Source: PXAP01 sp964421595 (lineage in GTDB: Bacteria > Bacteroidota > Bacteroidia > Bacteroidales > PUMT01). From it: a stretch of 64,000 nucleotides of DNA. Within the stretch, counting starts at the first letter, position 1, and every line of letters starts with the position of its first letter. Shown in pieces: positions 42,482-51,880 of the stretch. Both the position numbers and the translations under genes were made by a program. Under the pieces are notes generated by a model that saw only the letters and a list, made by a program, of their open reading frames with translations, did no database searches and was not told the DNA's origin. The stretch lies in assembly GCA_964421595.1 (NCBI GenBank), contig CAYQXY010000016.1, positions 1 through 64,000 on the forward strand. Direction: 5' to 3'.

Positions 42482-45400
42482 TTATGCAACTCCCTGAACA
42501 GACTCCTGCAGCATCACCTGGGTTCTGTAAATCAGGTGATACAAGATCGGAACTACAAGAAGCGTCAGGGCGGTGGATGTAATTAGTCCACCGATAATTC
42601 CCCATCCCATTGGTGCCCAAAGGGTGCCTCCACCAAGTGTCAGTGGAAGCAATCCGCCAATAGTGGTAAGTGTAGTAAGGATTATCGGGGTGAACCTGGT
42701 TTTGCAGGCAATAAGAATTGCATCATCGAGCGATTTGCCTTCGGCGATAAGCTTGTTGGTATAATCTACCAGTATTATGGCATTATTAATGACTATCCCA
42801 ACCAGGCTTATAAGTCCGATAAAAGCAGTAAATGAAAATGTATTTCCCGTTATAAACAGGGCCCATATTGATCCGATAAATGCAAGAGGTATCGATACAA
42901 ACATAATCAAAGGCTGCAGGAATGACCGGAATTGCAATACCAGTACAGCAAAAATTGCTATAAGGGCTATTATTACAGCCTTGAACATACCCCCGAATGA
43001 TTCCTCGCGGTTCTCCAGTTCTCCGCCAACAGTATACCAGTAACCCGGGGGCAGCTCATATGATTCAAGCTTTTCAGTTATCGGCGACAATACCTGGTCG
43101 AGGGTATAACCATGATCAATATCGGCCAGTACTGTGGCTGTTCTCATAAAATCCTTCCGTATAATTATGCTGGGTGCTTCCCTGAATTCCACTGACGTTA
43201 ATTGTCCGAGTGGAATAAAGTTCCCCGAAAGGGAATTAACATAAATCTGGTCGAAACGCTCCAGACCTGTTTCACTGTTGCCGGTAAGCCTCATGACGAT
43301 GCCATATTCCTTTCCCCGACTGTCGCGGTAACGCGATACTTCTGTACCATTGACACAAGTCCTGATGGTTCGGTCGATGTCCGACAGGGGAACTCCAAAA
43401 TACGCGGCCTTATCCCTGTTTATATTTACGTGTAAATCGGTCTTTCTTTTATTCGCCAGGTTTTCAATGTTTATCAGTCCGGGTAACTGATGCATTACAT
43501 TCTCAATATCTGATGCATAGTGCAGGAGGACTTCTGCTTCATCGCCCTTGATGTCAATTACAACCGGAGCCTGTACAGGTGTGCCCTGTTCAAACTCCCT
43601 TATAATTACTGTACCTCCGGGAAAAGAACTGAAAATTTGACGTAACTCCCTGATAAAATTGATGAACTGATCTGTTTCGTAATCCTTTAGCCTTACATAG
43701 ACCTCACCGAAATTGGTGCTGTAATTACGTGCCATCATATTGTAATAGATCCTTGGATTTCCATGTCCTATATTGCTCGCATAGCTTTGAACAAGCGGCC
43801 TTTTATCAAGAACACTCTCTACATATTTCACCGCCTCGTCTGTTTTGTCAATATTTGTTCCCTCAGGCATCTCTACGCGGATCATTAAATGTGGCAGTTC
43901 TGCTTTTGGGAAAAAGCTTTCACCAACATAGCGGGTAAACACAAAAACCGATATTCCCAGTGCAGCAATTGCTATAAAAAGGGTGATAAATCTGTTCCTG
44001 AGTACCAGAACCAGCAATCGCCGGTATGGGCCTTCAATAATTTTCTCCAGCATATTATTCATGCTGAATGATTTTTTCTCTGGTTTTCGCAGTAAAAAGC
44101 TTGCCACCAATGGAGTAATCGTCAAGGCTATAAGCAGCGACATGGTGAGGGTGGCAATAAGGGTAACCGGCAGGCTTTTTATAAACTCACCGGCATCATT
44201 GTCCATTAATATTAAAGGAATAAATGCCAACAGAGTAGTGACCGTGGCGGCTGTAACAGGCCAGCCAATCTGCCGGGTTCCCAGCCAGGCTGCCTCACGC
44301 GGTGAATGTCCGTTTCTCAAAAAGCGGTTTATATTCTCAACAACAACTATGGAGTTATCAACCAGTAAACCCAGTGCGACAACAAGGCCTGCTATTGATA
44401 CCTGCTCCAGGCCAAATCCGGACATATCAACAAACCCCAACCCGGTCAGGAATGCTAGAGGTATTGCCATTATTACTATTAAAGCCGGCTTGAAACCCAG
44501 GGCCAGCAGAATGAGCAGGCCTACCAGGATAATTCCCTGGATAAGATTACTTAAAAATACATTCACCCTGTCACCCACAAATATTGATTGATCCAGCACC
44601 ATGTGAAGCTCTATATTGCCCTTAAGCTCTTTCCTGTTCTTTTCGATAAGTGGATATACCTGATCCATAATATCAAAGATATTCACTTTATCTTTTTGGC
44701 CTGCCGCCACAAATACCGCAGGAACCCCGTTGTACCGGGCCATATATTTCGACGATTCATAGTCAAACGCAACATGGGCAATGCTGCTTAAATAAATTAA
44801 TTGTCCCTGATATGAGTTAATTACAGTATTCCTTATCTGCTCAAGTCCGCTATATGATCCACTGGTATTTACTGCAAATGTGCGGTTGCCAATGTCGATC
44901 ATACCCCCCGGGATGTTGGCATTGCTGCTTCTAATTGCATTTTCAACCATGTCAATCGATATATTCATCAACGTCATCTTTTCAAGATCAAGAGATATTA
45001 CTACCTCCCTGGAAGGTGCAGCAAAAACATCAACCCGTAAAATACCATTTACTCTTTCCAGGTCCTTCTTCAGTTTCAGTGCAGCATCTTCAAGTTCATA
45101 ATACTCTGCGGTGGAAGATGTAACGGCCAGCTGGATAATATTGACATCGGTGGTCGACCAGCGGGTTGTCCGCAGAGCATAGATCTCATCAGGAAGATCT
45201 CCCTTTATGTCATCAACCTTCGTAACCAGATCGTTATACTTTTCCTTAGGATCCGTGCCAAAATCAAATTCAGCTGTAATGCTGACAAAACCATCCCTGA
45301 TAATGGTTTCCACACGTTTTAAATCATCAAGTTCATTGACAGCCTCTTCAATAGGTATGGCTACAAGCTCTTCCAGGTCTCCGGGACTGGCTCCCGGATA

Positions 45401-45550
45401 TATAACCGATATGGTACCCGCAGAAACCACCATGGAAGGATTTTCGGTTCGGGGCATTGTAAAATATGATGATACCCCTGCAACCAGGAGCATAATAAAG
45501 ATCATAAGTGTAAACTGATGATTGTCTATTGCGTATTTAGGTAACTTCAT
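42482..45550 (-). CDS. RND-family efflux pump, inner-membrane subunit
   Basis: 1022 residues, full length for an AcrB/HAE1-type pump. The first helix (NHQFTLMIFIMLLVAGVSSY) is followed by FTMPRTENP, the porter domain with TISVIYPGASPGDLEELV, then helices 2-6 with GLVVALGLLVDNSIVVVENI, where helix 4 carries the proton-relay Asp. The second repeat ends with PIILTTLTTIGGLLPL. It exports drugs, lipids or metabolites by proton-motive force. It is last in the minus-strand operon tetR-tolC-MFP-RND and follows the adaptor gene by 120 bp. Confidence 0.93.
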   Translation of the reverse strand: MKLPKYAIDNHQFTLMIFIMLLVAGVSSYFTMPRTENPSMVVSAGTISVIYPGASPGDLEELVAIPIEEAVNELDDLKRVETIIRDGFVSITAEFDFGTDPKEKYNDLVTKVDDIKGDLPDEIYALRTTRWSTTDVNIIQLAVTSSTAEYYELEDAALKLKKDLERVNGILRVDVFAAPSREVVISLDLEKMTLMNISIDMVENAIRSSNANIPGGMIDIGNRTFAVNTSGSYSGLEQIRNTVINSYQGQLIYLSSIAHVAFDYESSKYMARYNGVPAVFVAAGQKDKVNIFDIMDQVYPLIEKNRKELKGNIELHMVLDQSIFVGDRVNVFLSNLIQGIILVGLLILLALGFKPALIVIMAIPLAFLTGLGFVDMSGFGLEQVSIAGLVVALGLLVDNSIVVVENINRFLRNGHSPREAAWLGTRQIGWPVTAATVTTLLAFIPLILMDNDAGEFIKSLPVTLIATLTMSLLIALTITPLVASFLLRKPEKKSFSMNNMLEKIIEGPYRRLLVLVLRNRFITLFIAIAALGISVFVFTRYVGESFFPKAELPHLMIRVEMPEGTNIDKTDEAVKYVESVLDKRPLVQSYASNIGHGNPRIYYNMMARNYSTNFGEVYVRLKDYETDQFINFIRELRQIFSSFPGGTVIIREFEQGTPVQAPVVIDIKGDEAEVLLHYASDIENVMHQLPGLINIENLANKRKTDLHVNINRDKAAYFGVPLSDIDRTIRTCVNGTEVSRYRDSRGKEYGIVMRLTGNSETGLERFDQIYVNSLSGNFIPLGQLTSVEFREAPSIIIRKDFMRTATVLADIDHGYTLDQVLSPITEKLESYELPPGYWYTVGGELENREESFGGMFKAVIIALIAIFAVLVLQFRSFLQPLIMFVSIPLAFIGSIWALFITGNTFSFTAFIGLISLVGIVINNAIILVDYTNKLIAEGKSLDDAILIACKTRFTPIILTTLTTIGGLLPLTLGGGTLWAPMGWGIIGGLITSTALTLLVVPILYHLIYRTQVMLQESVQGVA

Positions 45551-45670
45551 TCAATTATTATGTTTGTAAATTGCCGGATATGGGACCTTCCATAAGATAT
45601 TTTATTTACCTGAACACAGATTTAAAAAGGATTTTAATGCTTCTGCATATGGGGATACATATCAGGTAAT

Positions 45671-46729
45671 TCAGTTATTATCATTACCAAATTCAGAATT
45701 TTCCTTTATAACGACCCTTGAATCATTGTTAATAAAACTCATCCCCACAATAACTACATTTTCACCTGCCTGAATATTACCTTTAACATATGCGGATGAA
45801 CCTTCTATACGCTCTATATATATCTCGCGTTTCTCTGCAACGGTATCTCTGATTGTATATATGCTTCCCTTGTTTTCGACTATTCCGAAAATTGCATCTG
45901 CCGGCAGCAATATTAACTGCTCTTTTCTTTGCGGGATAATACTGGCACGGGCAATCATACCCGAGGCTAACCTCCTGCCATGATCACCCATAAGTGTAAG
46001 TTCCAGCTCATAAGTTCCTGTAAATGGGTCAGCCATGCCAGCAATTTCGGTAACAACTGCAGGAAATTCTATTGCAGGGAATGGATCAAGCGAAATAAAA
46101 GCTGAATCACCGTGGTTAATTAAAACCATATCCTTGTCGGAAACATTAATCTTTATAACCCATTGCTGATGTGTTGAGCCAAAGAGAACAACAGGGTGCC
46201 CGGGAGCAACAATTTCATTTTCTTCCATCAAAACCATCAGTATCTTTCCATTTTCCGGTGCCTTAATGCCGGAGAATTGCAAATTGAATTGTCCGATTTT
46301 CAGGTTGGATCCGGCAACTGCCATGGCAGTTTGGGCATCCTGTAAAGAAGCCAGGGTTGCAACGCTGTCATTATATAAATTTTGTATTCTCGAAAGGTCG
46401 CGTTCCGCTTTTATAAATGATTCCCTTGCCATATCAACCTGTGCCTGTATTTCCTGCAAATTAAGTTCAGCAAGAAGCTGGCCCTTCGTAACCTCCTGCC
46501 CCCCGCGAACATTAATCCTGCTTATTATACCACCGGTTCGGAACGAGAGCCTCTGTTCCGATTTTGCAGCGAGTCTTCCTGCACTTCTAACTGGAAACTG
46601 GACGGTTTGTTCTTCGGCCGTAACCGCTCTGACATAAACAGTGTTGTTCTGGCTGTCATTTTCAACTTTCCCGGCACAGCCGTAAATGAACAGAGAAATG
46701 ACAAGAGTATAAAAGCCGTTTTTCATCAT
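45671..46729 (-). CDS. RND efflux periplasmic adaptor (MFP) lipoprotein
   Basis: 352 residues, lipoprotein signal (TLVISLFIYGC). Typical HlyD/AcrA layout: beta-barrel and lipoyl halves (GRLAAKSEQRLSFRTGGIIS, NVRGGQEVTKGQLLAELN), an alpha-helical hairpin (VDMARESFIKAERDLSRIQN) and the second lipoyl half with KAPENGKILMV. It bridges the inner-membrane pump and the TolC channel. It sits between tolC (85 bp upstream) and the pump gene in one operon. Confidence 0.92.
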   Translation of the reverse strand: MMKNGFYTLVISLFIYGCAGKVENDSQNNTVYVRAVTAEEQTVQFPVRSAGRLAAKSEQRLSFRTGGIISRINVRGGQEVTKGQLLAELNLQEIQAQVDMARESFIKAERDLSRIQNLYNDSVATLASLQDAQTAMAVAGSNLKIGQFNLQFSGIKAPENGKILMVLMEENEIVAPGHPVVLFGSTHQQWVIKINVSDKDMVLINHGDSAFISLDPFPAIEFPAVVTEIAGMADPFTGTYELELTLMGDHGRRLASGMIARASIIPQRKEQLILLPADAIFGIVENKGSIYTIRDTVAEKREIYIERIEGSSAYVKGNIQAGENVVIVGMSFINNDSRVVIKENSEFGNDNN

Positions 46730-46776
46730 TTAAGGTATCGTTATTGTATTAATTATAAGCAATTTAAATATATATG

Positions 46777-46807
46777 TCACGAGGTTGTCCCGAATGGATC
46801 ACCCATG
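46777..46807. repeat. dispersed repeat, partial copy 3
   Basis: TCACGAGGTTGTCCCGA followed by ATGGATCACCCATG (46794-46807): the same arm and similar flank as copy 2 at 40844-40874. A possible second arm (CATGGGAGAT, 46859-46868) lies inside the end of the tolC gene and may be coincidence. It occupies the 85-bp gap between tolC and the adaptor gene, so it would be transcribed as a hairpin in the operon mRNA only if the second arm is real. Confidence 0.45.
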
Positions 46808-46814
46808 CTGGGAA

Positions 46815-48224
46815 TTACCGGTCAAAAGAATATAAGCCAGCAGCTAACTCATACTCCGCATGGGAGATCAAATAATCGTATTCTGCAATGATGAGATTTT
46901 CTTCTGCATTTGTCATTGCGGTACGTGTATTAATAAACTCGATAAGGCTGGCTTCCCCCTCCTCATACCTGCGGGAGGTTACTTCAAATGCTTTTCGGTT
47001 TGCTTTTGCCTGTGCCTCCGCTGCTTCAATGCTATGCTCTGCAGCTTCAAGAGAATACCATGCATTTATAACTTCAAGCCTGATACCCTCTTCAATCTCT
47101 CTCTCCTTTTGTTTAAGTTCCTGTAATTCTATTTGAGCCTGCCTTATCCTCGCGTTATTCTGCATCCCTGTGAAAATATCCCAGCGAAGTGCCACGGTGG
47201 CAATGGCATAGTCATGACCACGTGAAAAATTATATTTCTCACCCTGAAACCCATAATTAATTATTCCGAGAACTGAAGGCAATTTATTACTCTGACTGGC
47301 ACGAATCAAATTATTGGCGGCCAAAGAGTAACTATTTATCATAGCGATCTCTTCGCGGGAAGATAGTGCATTTACCGATGCCTCCTGTAAGGTTGGAATA
47401 TAATCTGGTACATGTTCATCGTCATCAATCTCAATCGGGGTGTCAAGGGGATAATTCACAAGGAAATTCAAGTATGCTGATGTTGATTTTTCCATCCTTT
47501 CAGCTTCGCTTTGCTGTTGTTTCATTTTTGCAAGCTCTGCCTGTGACCGGTAGATGTAATCTATGGTTACAAGGTTATTACTGTAAAGTCTCTCATTAAC
47601 CCTTACATTCTCCTCAAGCAGAATGAGCGTATTTTCAACCAGCCTCCTTACTCCCACTGATTTAAGATGATTATAGTAGGCTGTCTTTATTTCAGCTACC
47701 AGGTATCTTTTATAAGCTTCTGCATCGGCATGTTTAGCATCTGCCACATTTTGCCGTGCCTTATGGTTAAAGCTTATCCGTCTGTTGAATATTGGCTGTA
47801 CCAGCTCCACCCTGGTATCATGCTCACTTGGACGAAGAAACAAGAATTCCTGGTTTTCCACCGATGGAAAGTTTACCGGCAATCCCGTAGCAGGATCAGT
47901 CAGATTATGAATAGCCGACAGGGAATTAAGTGTAGAATAGGGCGCATTCAACAGATCACCAAGAGGGAGCTCAATAACCCGCCCTCCGCGGGACACAGAA
48001 TATCTTGCATTGAAGCTTATCGTCGGGAAAAACATTCCGCGAGCCTCATTGATCTCTTCTATACTATGCCGGTAGTTTGTCAGCTTTTGCTGCAATGCAT
48101 GGTTGCTTTCCAGACCATGCTCAATATAATGATCAAGGCTTGACTGGGACCTGAGTTCAGGATAACTTAAACCCATTATCATCAGAATTGCTGCTGTAAT
48201 TTTAAACATCTTTAAGTATTCCAT
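46815..48224 (-). CDS. TolC-family outer-membrane efflux channel
   Basis: 469 residues. Signal peptide (AAILMIMGLSYPELRSQ), then the two repeated TolC helical hairpins with conserved strand and turn segments (FNARYSVSRGG, YKRYLVAEIKTAYYNHLKS, VALRWDIFTGMQNNARIRQAQIE with the second-repeat G-N-R pattern, and YEEGEASLIEFINTRTA). It forms the trimeric outer-membrane tunnel of the RND pump. The start could be 48224 or, to shorten the overlap with tetR, the ATG at 48209. Confidence 0.92.
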   Translation of the reverse strand: MEYLKMFKITAAILMIMGLSYPELRSQSSLDHYIEHGLESNHALQQKLTNYRHSIEEINEARGMFFPTISFNARYSVSRGGRVIELPLGDLLNAPYSTLNSLSAIHNLTDPATGLPVNFPSVENQEFLFLRPSEHDTRVELVQPIFNRRISFNHKARQNVADAKHADAEAYKRYLVAEIKTAYYNHLKSVGVRRLVENTLILLEENVRVNERLYSNNLVTIDYIYRSQAELAKMKQQQSEAERMEKSTSAYLNFLVNYPLDTPIEIDDDEHVPDYIPTLQEASVNALSSREEIAMINSYSLAANNLIRASQSNKLPSVLGIINYGFQGEKYNFSRGHDYAIATVALRWDIFTGMQNNARIRQAQIELQELKQKEREIEEGIRLEVINAWYSLEAAEHSIEAAEAQAKANRKAFEVTSRRYEEGEASLIEFINTRTAMTNAEENLIIAEYDYLISHAEYELAAGLYSFDR

Positions 48225-48849
48225 TCAATACTATCTTTAAATGTGCATCAATCAGATCATCTTCGGTATAATCTCTCAGATCAACATGAAAATCCATTGT
48301 TTTGGCAAGCCTCAGAATTCCTGTAATCTGGCTCCACAGGCAATGGGCAAGTACGGCGGGTTTAATATCATTGCGGATTGAACCATCATTGATTCCCTGT
48401 TCGAGGACTTTAATCAAAAAACAGATCGGATCACCACCCTGGCTGCATAATTCCTCATACAACTCATGATCTAACTTGAATTGAGTGTCATCTTCAAAAT
48501 AAAGAAGCAATTTGAAGGAGTCCTTATGCTCCCTGGAAAACTGTACATAGGAATTGCCTATTGCAAGGATGTTATCTATTGTAGTTTTTGCCGGATCTGT
48601 AACAACCTCAAATTTTTCCTGGAGAATTTTAAGAGATCGCAGGTTAATGGCAAAAAGTAATTCTTCCTTACTTTTAAAATAAAGATATATTGTGCCTTTA
48701 CTCAATTCAGCTTTTGCTGCAACCTCATCCATAGAAGCATTAGCAAGTCCTTTGCTGAAAAACACAAATTCAGCCGCATCAATAATTTCGTTACGCCGCT
48801 GTTCACGTTCTCTTTCTTTTCGTTCAGCTATTCCCATATTAACCCACAT
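48202..48849 (-). CDS. TetR-family regulator of the efflux operon
   Basis: 215 residues. N-terminal TetR HTH: RRNEIIDAAEFVFFSKGLAN, then MDEVAAKAELSKGTIYLYFKSKEELL, the canonical recognition helix. The variable C-terminal domain binds the inducer. The gene overlaps tolC by up to 23 bp and is the first of the operon, so it probably represses its own efflux genes; palindromes upstream (48858-48870, 48893-48909) are likely operators. The ligand is unknown. Confidence 0.93.
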   Translation of the reverse strand: MWVNMGIAERKEREREQRRNEIIDAAEFVFFSKGLANASMDEVAAKAELSKGTIYLYFKSKEELLFAINLRSLKILQEKFEVVTDPAKTTIDNILAIGNSYVQFSREHKDSFKLLLYFEDDTQFKLDHELYEELCSQGGDPICFLIKVLEQGINDGSIRNDIKPAVLAHCLWSQITGILRLAKTMDFHVDLRDYTEDDLIDAHLKIVLNGILKDV

Positions 48850-48857
48850 TCATTTAA

Positions 48858-48870
48858 TGACTATTAGTCA
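48858..48870. promoter_or_regulatory. palindrome, probable TetR operator
   Basis: TGACTATTAGTCA, a perfect inverted repeat of 6-bp arms around one base, 9 bp upstream of the efflux TetR start. Position and TGACT...AGTCA shape fit a TetR-family autoregulatory site. Confidence 0.55.
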
Positions 48871-48892
48871 GCAAATATATTAAATTATATTA

Positions 48893-48909
48893 AATAACCA
48901 TTGGTTATT
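48893..48909. promoter_or_regulatory. palindrome, second candidate TetR operator
   Basis: AATAACCATTGGTTATT, perfect 8-bp arms around a single central base, 44 bp upstream of the efflux TetR gene. A related half-site (ATAACCAATGATT) follows near 48930. Which of the two TetR proteins binds it cannot be told. Confidence 0.6.
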
Positions 48910-49224
48910 GCAAATTATTCTTAATGTTTATAACCAATGATTCTATCAGATTGATACCAATCAAATTGTTCGATTTATGATTCCTCATTCTGCCGGATCA
49001 TGGAAATTGCCGGTACTATCTGCAGCAACTCCATTTCCCACAATAATTTACAAATAAAGTTTCGGGGCCGAATCTGCCACACTTTCAATCGATTGATAAG
49101 GTCGCTTTAATCAAATTAACCTTAAGGTAATTTACTGGTTTTATAATTTTTTAATTACTTTTTGATAATTTTTTATACGTTTTTTGTTTTATTTTACTTT
49201 TTTCGTATATTTAAAACTTATTTG

Positions 49225-49232
49225 TAATTTTG
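49225..49232 (+). promoter_or_regulatory. -7 box next to the second tetR start
   Basis: TAATTTTG fits TAnnTTTG exactly and ends 4 bp before the ATG at 49237. The -33 region is poor. Either the message is leaderless or translation starts at the in-frame ATG at 49249. Confidence 0.5.
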
Positions 49233-49236
49233 TATT

Positions 49237-49842
49237 ATGGCTGAATCAATGGAAAATAGTCGTTATATTCAGATAGTTAATACAGGAAAAGCCCTTTTCT
49301 GGAAACATGGCCTGAAGAGGGTGACTGTAGAGGAAATTTGCAGAGAGGCGGGTGTAAGCAAGATGACATTCTATAAATTTTTTCCTAATAAGGTTGTCCT
49401 GGCGAAGACAATTTATGACAGGGTTGTGGATGAGGCATATGCCAGGTTTAAAGCTGTTATGTACGATGAGAACATAACACCGGTTGAGAAAATGCAGCAG
49501 ATTCTGATAATCAAGATGGAAGGTTCCAATGATGTAAGTCAGGAATTTATGAAAGATTTTTACACAAACCCGGAACTCGGGCTTTCAGAATTTGTTGAAG
49601 AGAAATCCAGGAATATTTGGGTTGAGGTAATCAAGGATTTCAAAATGGCCCAGGAAAGGGGGTGGCTCAGGAACGATTTTAAGCCGGAAGGGATTTTCTT
49701 AATTATGAGCAAATTTAAAGATTTTTTTAATGACGAGGGTTTGGTGCAGATGTACGACACCCCTCAGGAACTGGTAATGGAAATTGCCAGGTTGTTTACC
49801 CTGGGAATACTAGGACGGGAGCACGGAAAAAACCAGAGATAA
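49237..49842 (+). CDS. TetR/AcrR-family regulator of the ABC/LolA-like operon
   Basis: 201 residues. TetR HTH with FWKHGLKRVTVEEICREAG, then SKMTFYKFFPNKVVLAKTIY, a typical recognition helix. The C-terminal ligand-binding domain is variable. It is the first gene of a plus-strand run with the beta-barrel protein (18 bp), ABC transporter and LolA-like genes, which it probably represses until an envelope or lipid-like inducer is bound. An in-frame ATG 12 bp later is an alternative start because the promoter -7 box almost touches the first ATG. Confidence 0.9.
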   Translation: MAESMENSRYIQIVNTGKALFWKHGLKRVTVEEICREAGVSKMTFYKFFPNKVVLAKTIYDRVVDEAYARFKAVMYDENITPVEKMQQILIIKMEGSNDVSQEFMKDFYTNPELGLSEFVEEKSRNIWVEVIKDFKMAQERGWLRNDFKPEGIFLIMSKFKDFFNDEGLVQMYDTPQELVMEIARLFTLGILGREHGKNQR

Positions 49843-49860
49843 GGAATAATTTCAATCACG

Positions 49861-51021
49861 GTGAAAAAACATATTGCCATATTAATTTTTGTTGTCGTAT
49901 TTACAGAAGTCCTGAATGCACAATTTCAGGATAATTTTGAATTTCGGGGACAAGCATCAGGGTGGTTTAATGCGAACAGTGGCAACACACCTGTGTGGCT
50001 TGGCGCTCGATATATCCCTCAGATTACATACCGGCCATTCCAGGAGGGCAGGAACAGCATAGATTTTGAAGTTTCAGCCAATATAAACGGCAGTACCGGA
50101 TTTCAACCGGCCGAAAACAGAACTTCAGACGGCACAATTAAACCATACAGGATATGGGGCAGGTACACAACCAGTCAGTTTGAAATTCGTATGGGACTTC
50201 AAAAGATAAATTTCGGTTCGGCCGCAATGTTAAGGCCTCTTATGTGGTTTGACCAGGTTGACCCGCGTGACCCTCTGCAACTGACAGATGGAGTGTGGGG
50301 TGTACTCGCTAGATATTACTTCATAAATAATGTAAATATATGGCTATGGGGCCTATATGGAAATGATGGTCCGAAAACGTGGGAAATTTTAGAGTCAGCC
50401 TCAAATGTTCCTGAACTTGGGGGCAGGTTGCAAATACCGGTACCACGAGGTGAAACCGCATTGTCGTTTCATCACAGGAAAGCCACAGCCACCCCGCTTT
50501 TTGGATCTGGGTTCATGGGTACTGATGATCCGGATCTACTCACGGGAATTCCTGAAAACAGGTTGGGATTTGATGGTAAATGGGATATTGAGATCGGTCT
50601 GTGGATCGAAGGATCATATATCCGGAAAAGCAGGAATACAGGCATTTACACAAATCAGCAAATACTTAATCTGGGAGCTGACTATACTTTTGGGATAGGT
50701 AACGGACTCAATGTAATATTTGAACAACTTCTGTTTTCGTACGATCAGAATGCCTTTGCTTTCCGGAACAACCATCATTTTACCAGCGCTGCTCTCTCCT
50801 ACCCTTTGGGAATATTTGATAATATAAATACAATAATATACCATGACTGGACAAATGGCAATATTTATACTTTTTTAAACTGGCAAAGGCAGTATAACCG
50901 GGTCGGGATATACGCAATGGCATTCTGGAATCCTGATACAATCCGGCTTCCCCAACAGTCTGAAGGCGCACAAATGTTCTCAGGCAGGGGATTCCAGTTG
51001 ATGCTGGTATTTAATCATTAA
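49861..51021 (+). CDS. outer-membrane beta-barrel protein (porin-like)
   Basis: 386 residues starting at GTG 49861. The signal peptide (IAILIFVVVFTEVLNAQ) is followed by about 16 alternating amphipathic strands rich in Tyr, Trp and Gly (FEFRGQASGWFNANSGNTPV, IEIGLWIEGSYIRKS, TFLNWQRQYNRVGIYAMAF), ending in the aromatic-rich FQLMLVFNH, a usual outer-membrane insertion signature. I do not recognise a specific porin family. Being co-directional and 18 bp after tetR, it may be the outer-membrane exit or receptor of the ABC system that follows. Confidence 0.78.
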   Translation: MKKHIAILIFVVVFTEVLNAQFQDNFEFRGQASGWFNANSGNTPVWLGARYIPQITYRPFQEGRNSIDFEVSANINGSTGFQPAENRTSDGTIKPYRIWGRYTTSQFEIRMGLQKINFGSAAMLRPLMWFDQVDPRDPLQLTDGVWGVLARYYFINNVNIWLWGLYGNDGPKTWEILESASNVPELGGRLQIPVPRGETALSFHHRKATATPLFGSGFMGTDDPDLLTGIPENRLGFDGKWDIEIGLWIEGSYIRKSRNTGIYTNQQILNLGADYTFGIGNGLNVIFEQLLFSYDQNAFAFRNNHHFTSAALSYPLGIFDNINTIIYHDWTNGNIYTFLNWQRQYNRVGIYAMAFWNPDTIRLPQQSEGAQMFSGRGFQLMLVFNH

Positions 51022-51128
51022 TTGTGAACCGTTACCGAAATCTTGTTTTCTTAGTCAAATATAACACCCTGTTAAACAGCAATATATTTACAAAGTTAAC
51101 TAACAACTGACGAATAATAAAAATTAAA

Positions 51129-51878
51129 ATGGATACAATCCAGATCAGAAGCCTTGTTAAACGTTTCCCGATGGGAAAAGGCGAGTTCACAGCACTGAAC
51201 GGCATTAACCTTAGCTTTGATGAAGGGGAATTTGCCGGACTTATAGGGCCAAGTGGTTCAGGAAAAACCACACTGCTGAATATTATCGGATCCCTTGATT
51301 CACCATCTGAAGGAAAGGTAAGTGTCCTTGGAAAATCAATCGGCGACCTCAATGCCAGGGAAGCAGCCCGCCTTCGTAAAGAGAACCTTGGGTTCATCTT
51401 CCAGAGTTACAACCTTCTCCAGGTGCATACTGTTTTCGAAAATGTTGAATTTCCTTTACTTCTTTTGAAAATCAATAAAGAGCAGCGAAAAAGGATGGTG
51501 ATGGAAGCACTTGAATGGGTGGGACTGGAAGATAAAACAAATTCAAAACCCCCTCAATTATCCGGCGGGGAATCTCAGAGAGTGGCTATTGCCAGGGCAA
51601 TGGTGAAAAAACCTTCCCTGGTACTGGCAGATGAACCCACAGCAAACCTGGATGCCACTAATTCGCACAATATTCTCAGAACTATGGAAAAATTAAACAG
51701 GGAACTTAAAACCACTTTCCTTTTCGCAACTCATGATGAAAAGGTAATTAGTTATCTGCGGCGAAAAGTATTTCTCCTCGATGGAAAGATTGATAAAGAT
51801 GAGATCCTGAAAAACGGGTCTGGCTCTGTAAATACTGATATTAACAATCAGTCAGCCGAAATAAATAAAAGATCATAA
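51129..51878 (+). CDS. ABC transporter ATPase, LolD/MacB type
   Basis: 249 residues. Walker A GPSGSGKTTLLN, Q-loop FIFQSYNLL, signature LSGGESQRVAIARA, Walker B LVLADEPTANLD and the switch His in FATHDE. MacB/LolD-type ATPases drive mechanotransmission permeases that extract lipoproteins or lipids from the inner membrane. A C-terminal tail of about 25 residues (KDEILKNGSGSVNTD) extends beyond the usual domain. It is followed after 2 bp by its permease. Confidence 0.95.
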   Translation: MDTIQIRSLVKRFPMGKGEFTALNGINLSFDEGEFAGLIGPSGSGKTTLLNIIGSLDSPSEGKVSVLGKSIGDLNAREAARLRKENLGFIFQSYNLLQVHTVFENVEFPLLLLKINKEQRKRMVMEALEWVGLEDKTNSKPPQLSGGESQRVAIARAMVKKPSLVLADEPTANLDATNSHNILRTMEKLNRELKTTFLFATHDEKVISYLRRKVFLLDGKIDKDEILKNGSGSVNTDINNQSAEINKRS

Positions 51879-51880
51879 AT

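Larger units (their letters stand above)
48850..49236. other. divergent regulatory region between two tetR genes
   Basis: 387 bp between oppositely oriented TetR genes. It holds the palindromes listed separately, a further TAACCAATG half-site near 48931, a very AT-rich stretch (49120-49220) and the -7 box of the right-hand TetR gene. No gene recognised. Confidence 0.5.

Noticed and set aside
46815..46870. Second arm of repeat copy 3 (CATGGGAGAT) inside the tolC 3' end
   Set aside because: It is part of an ordinary TolC C-terminus and matches only about 10 bases, so copy 3 is listed as partial.
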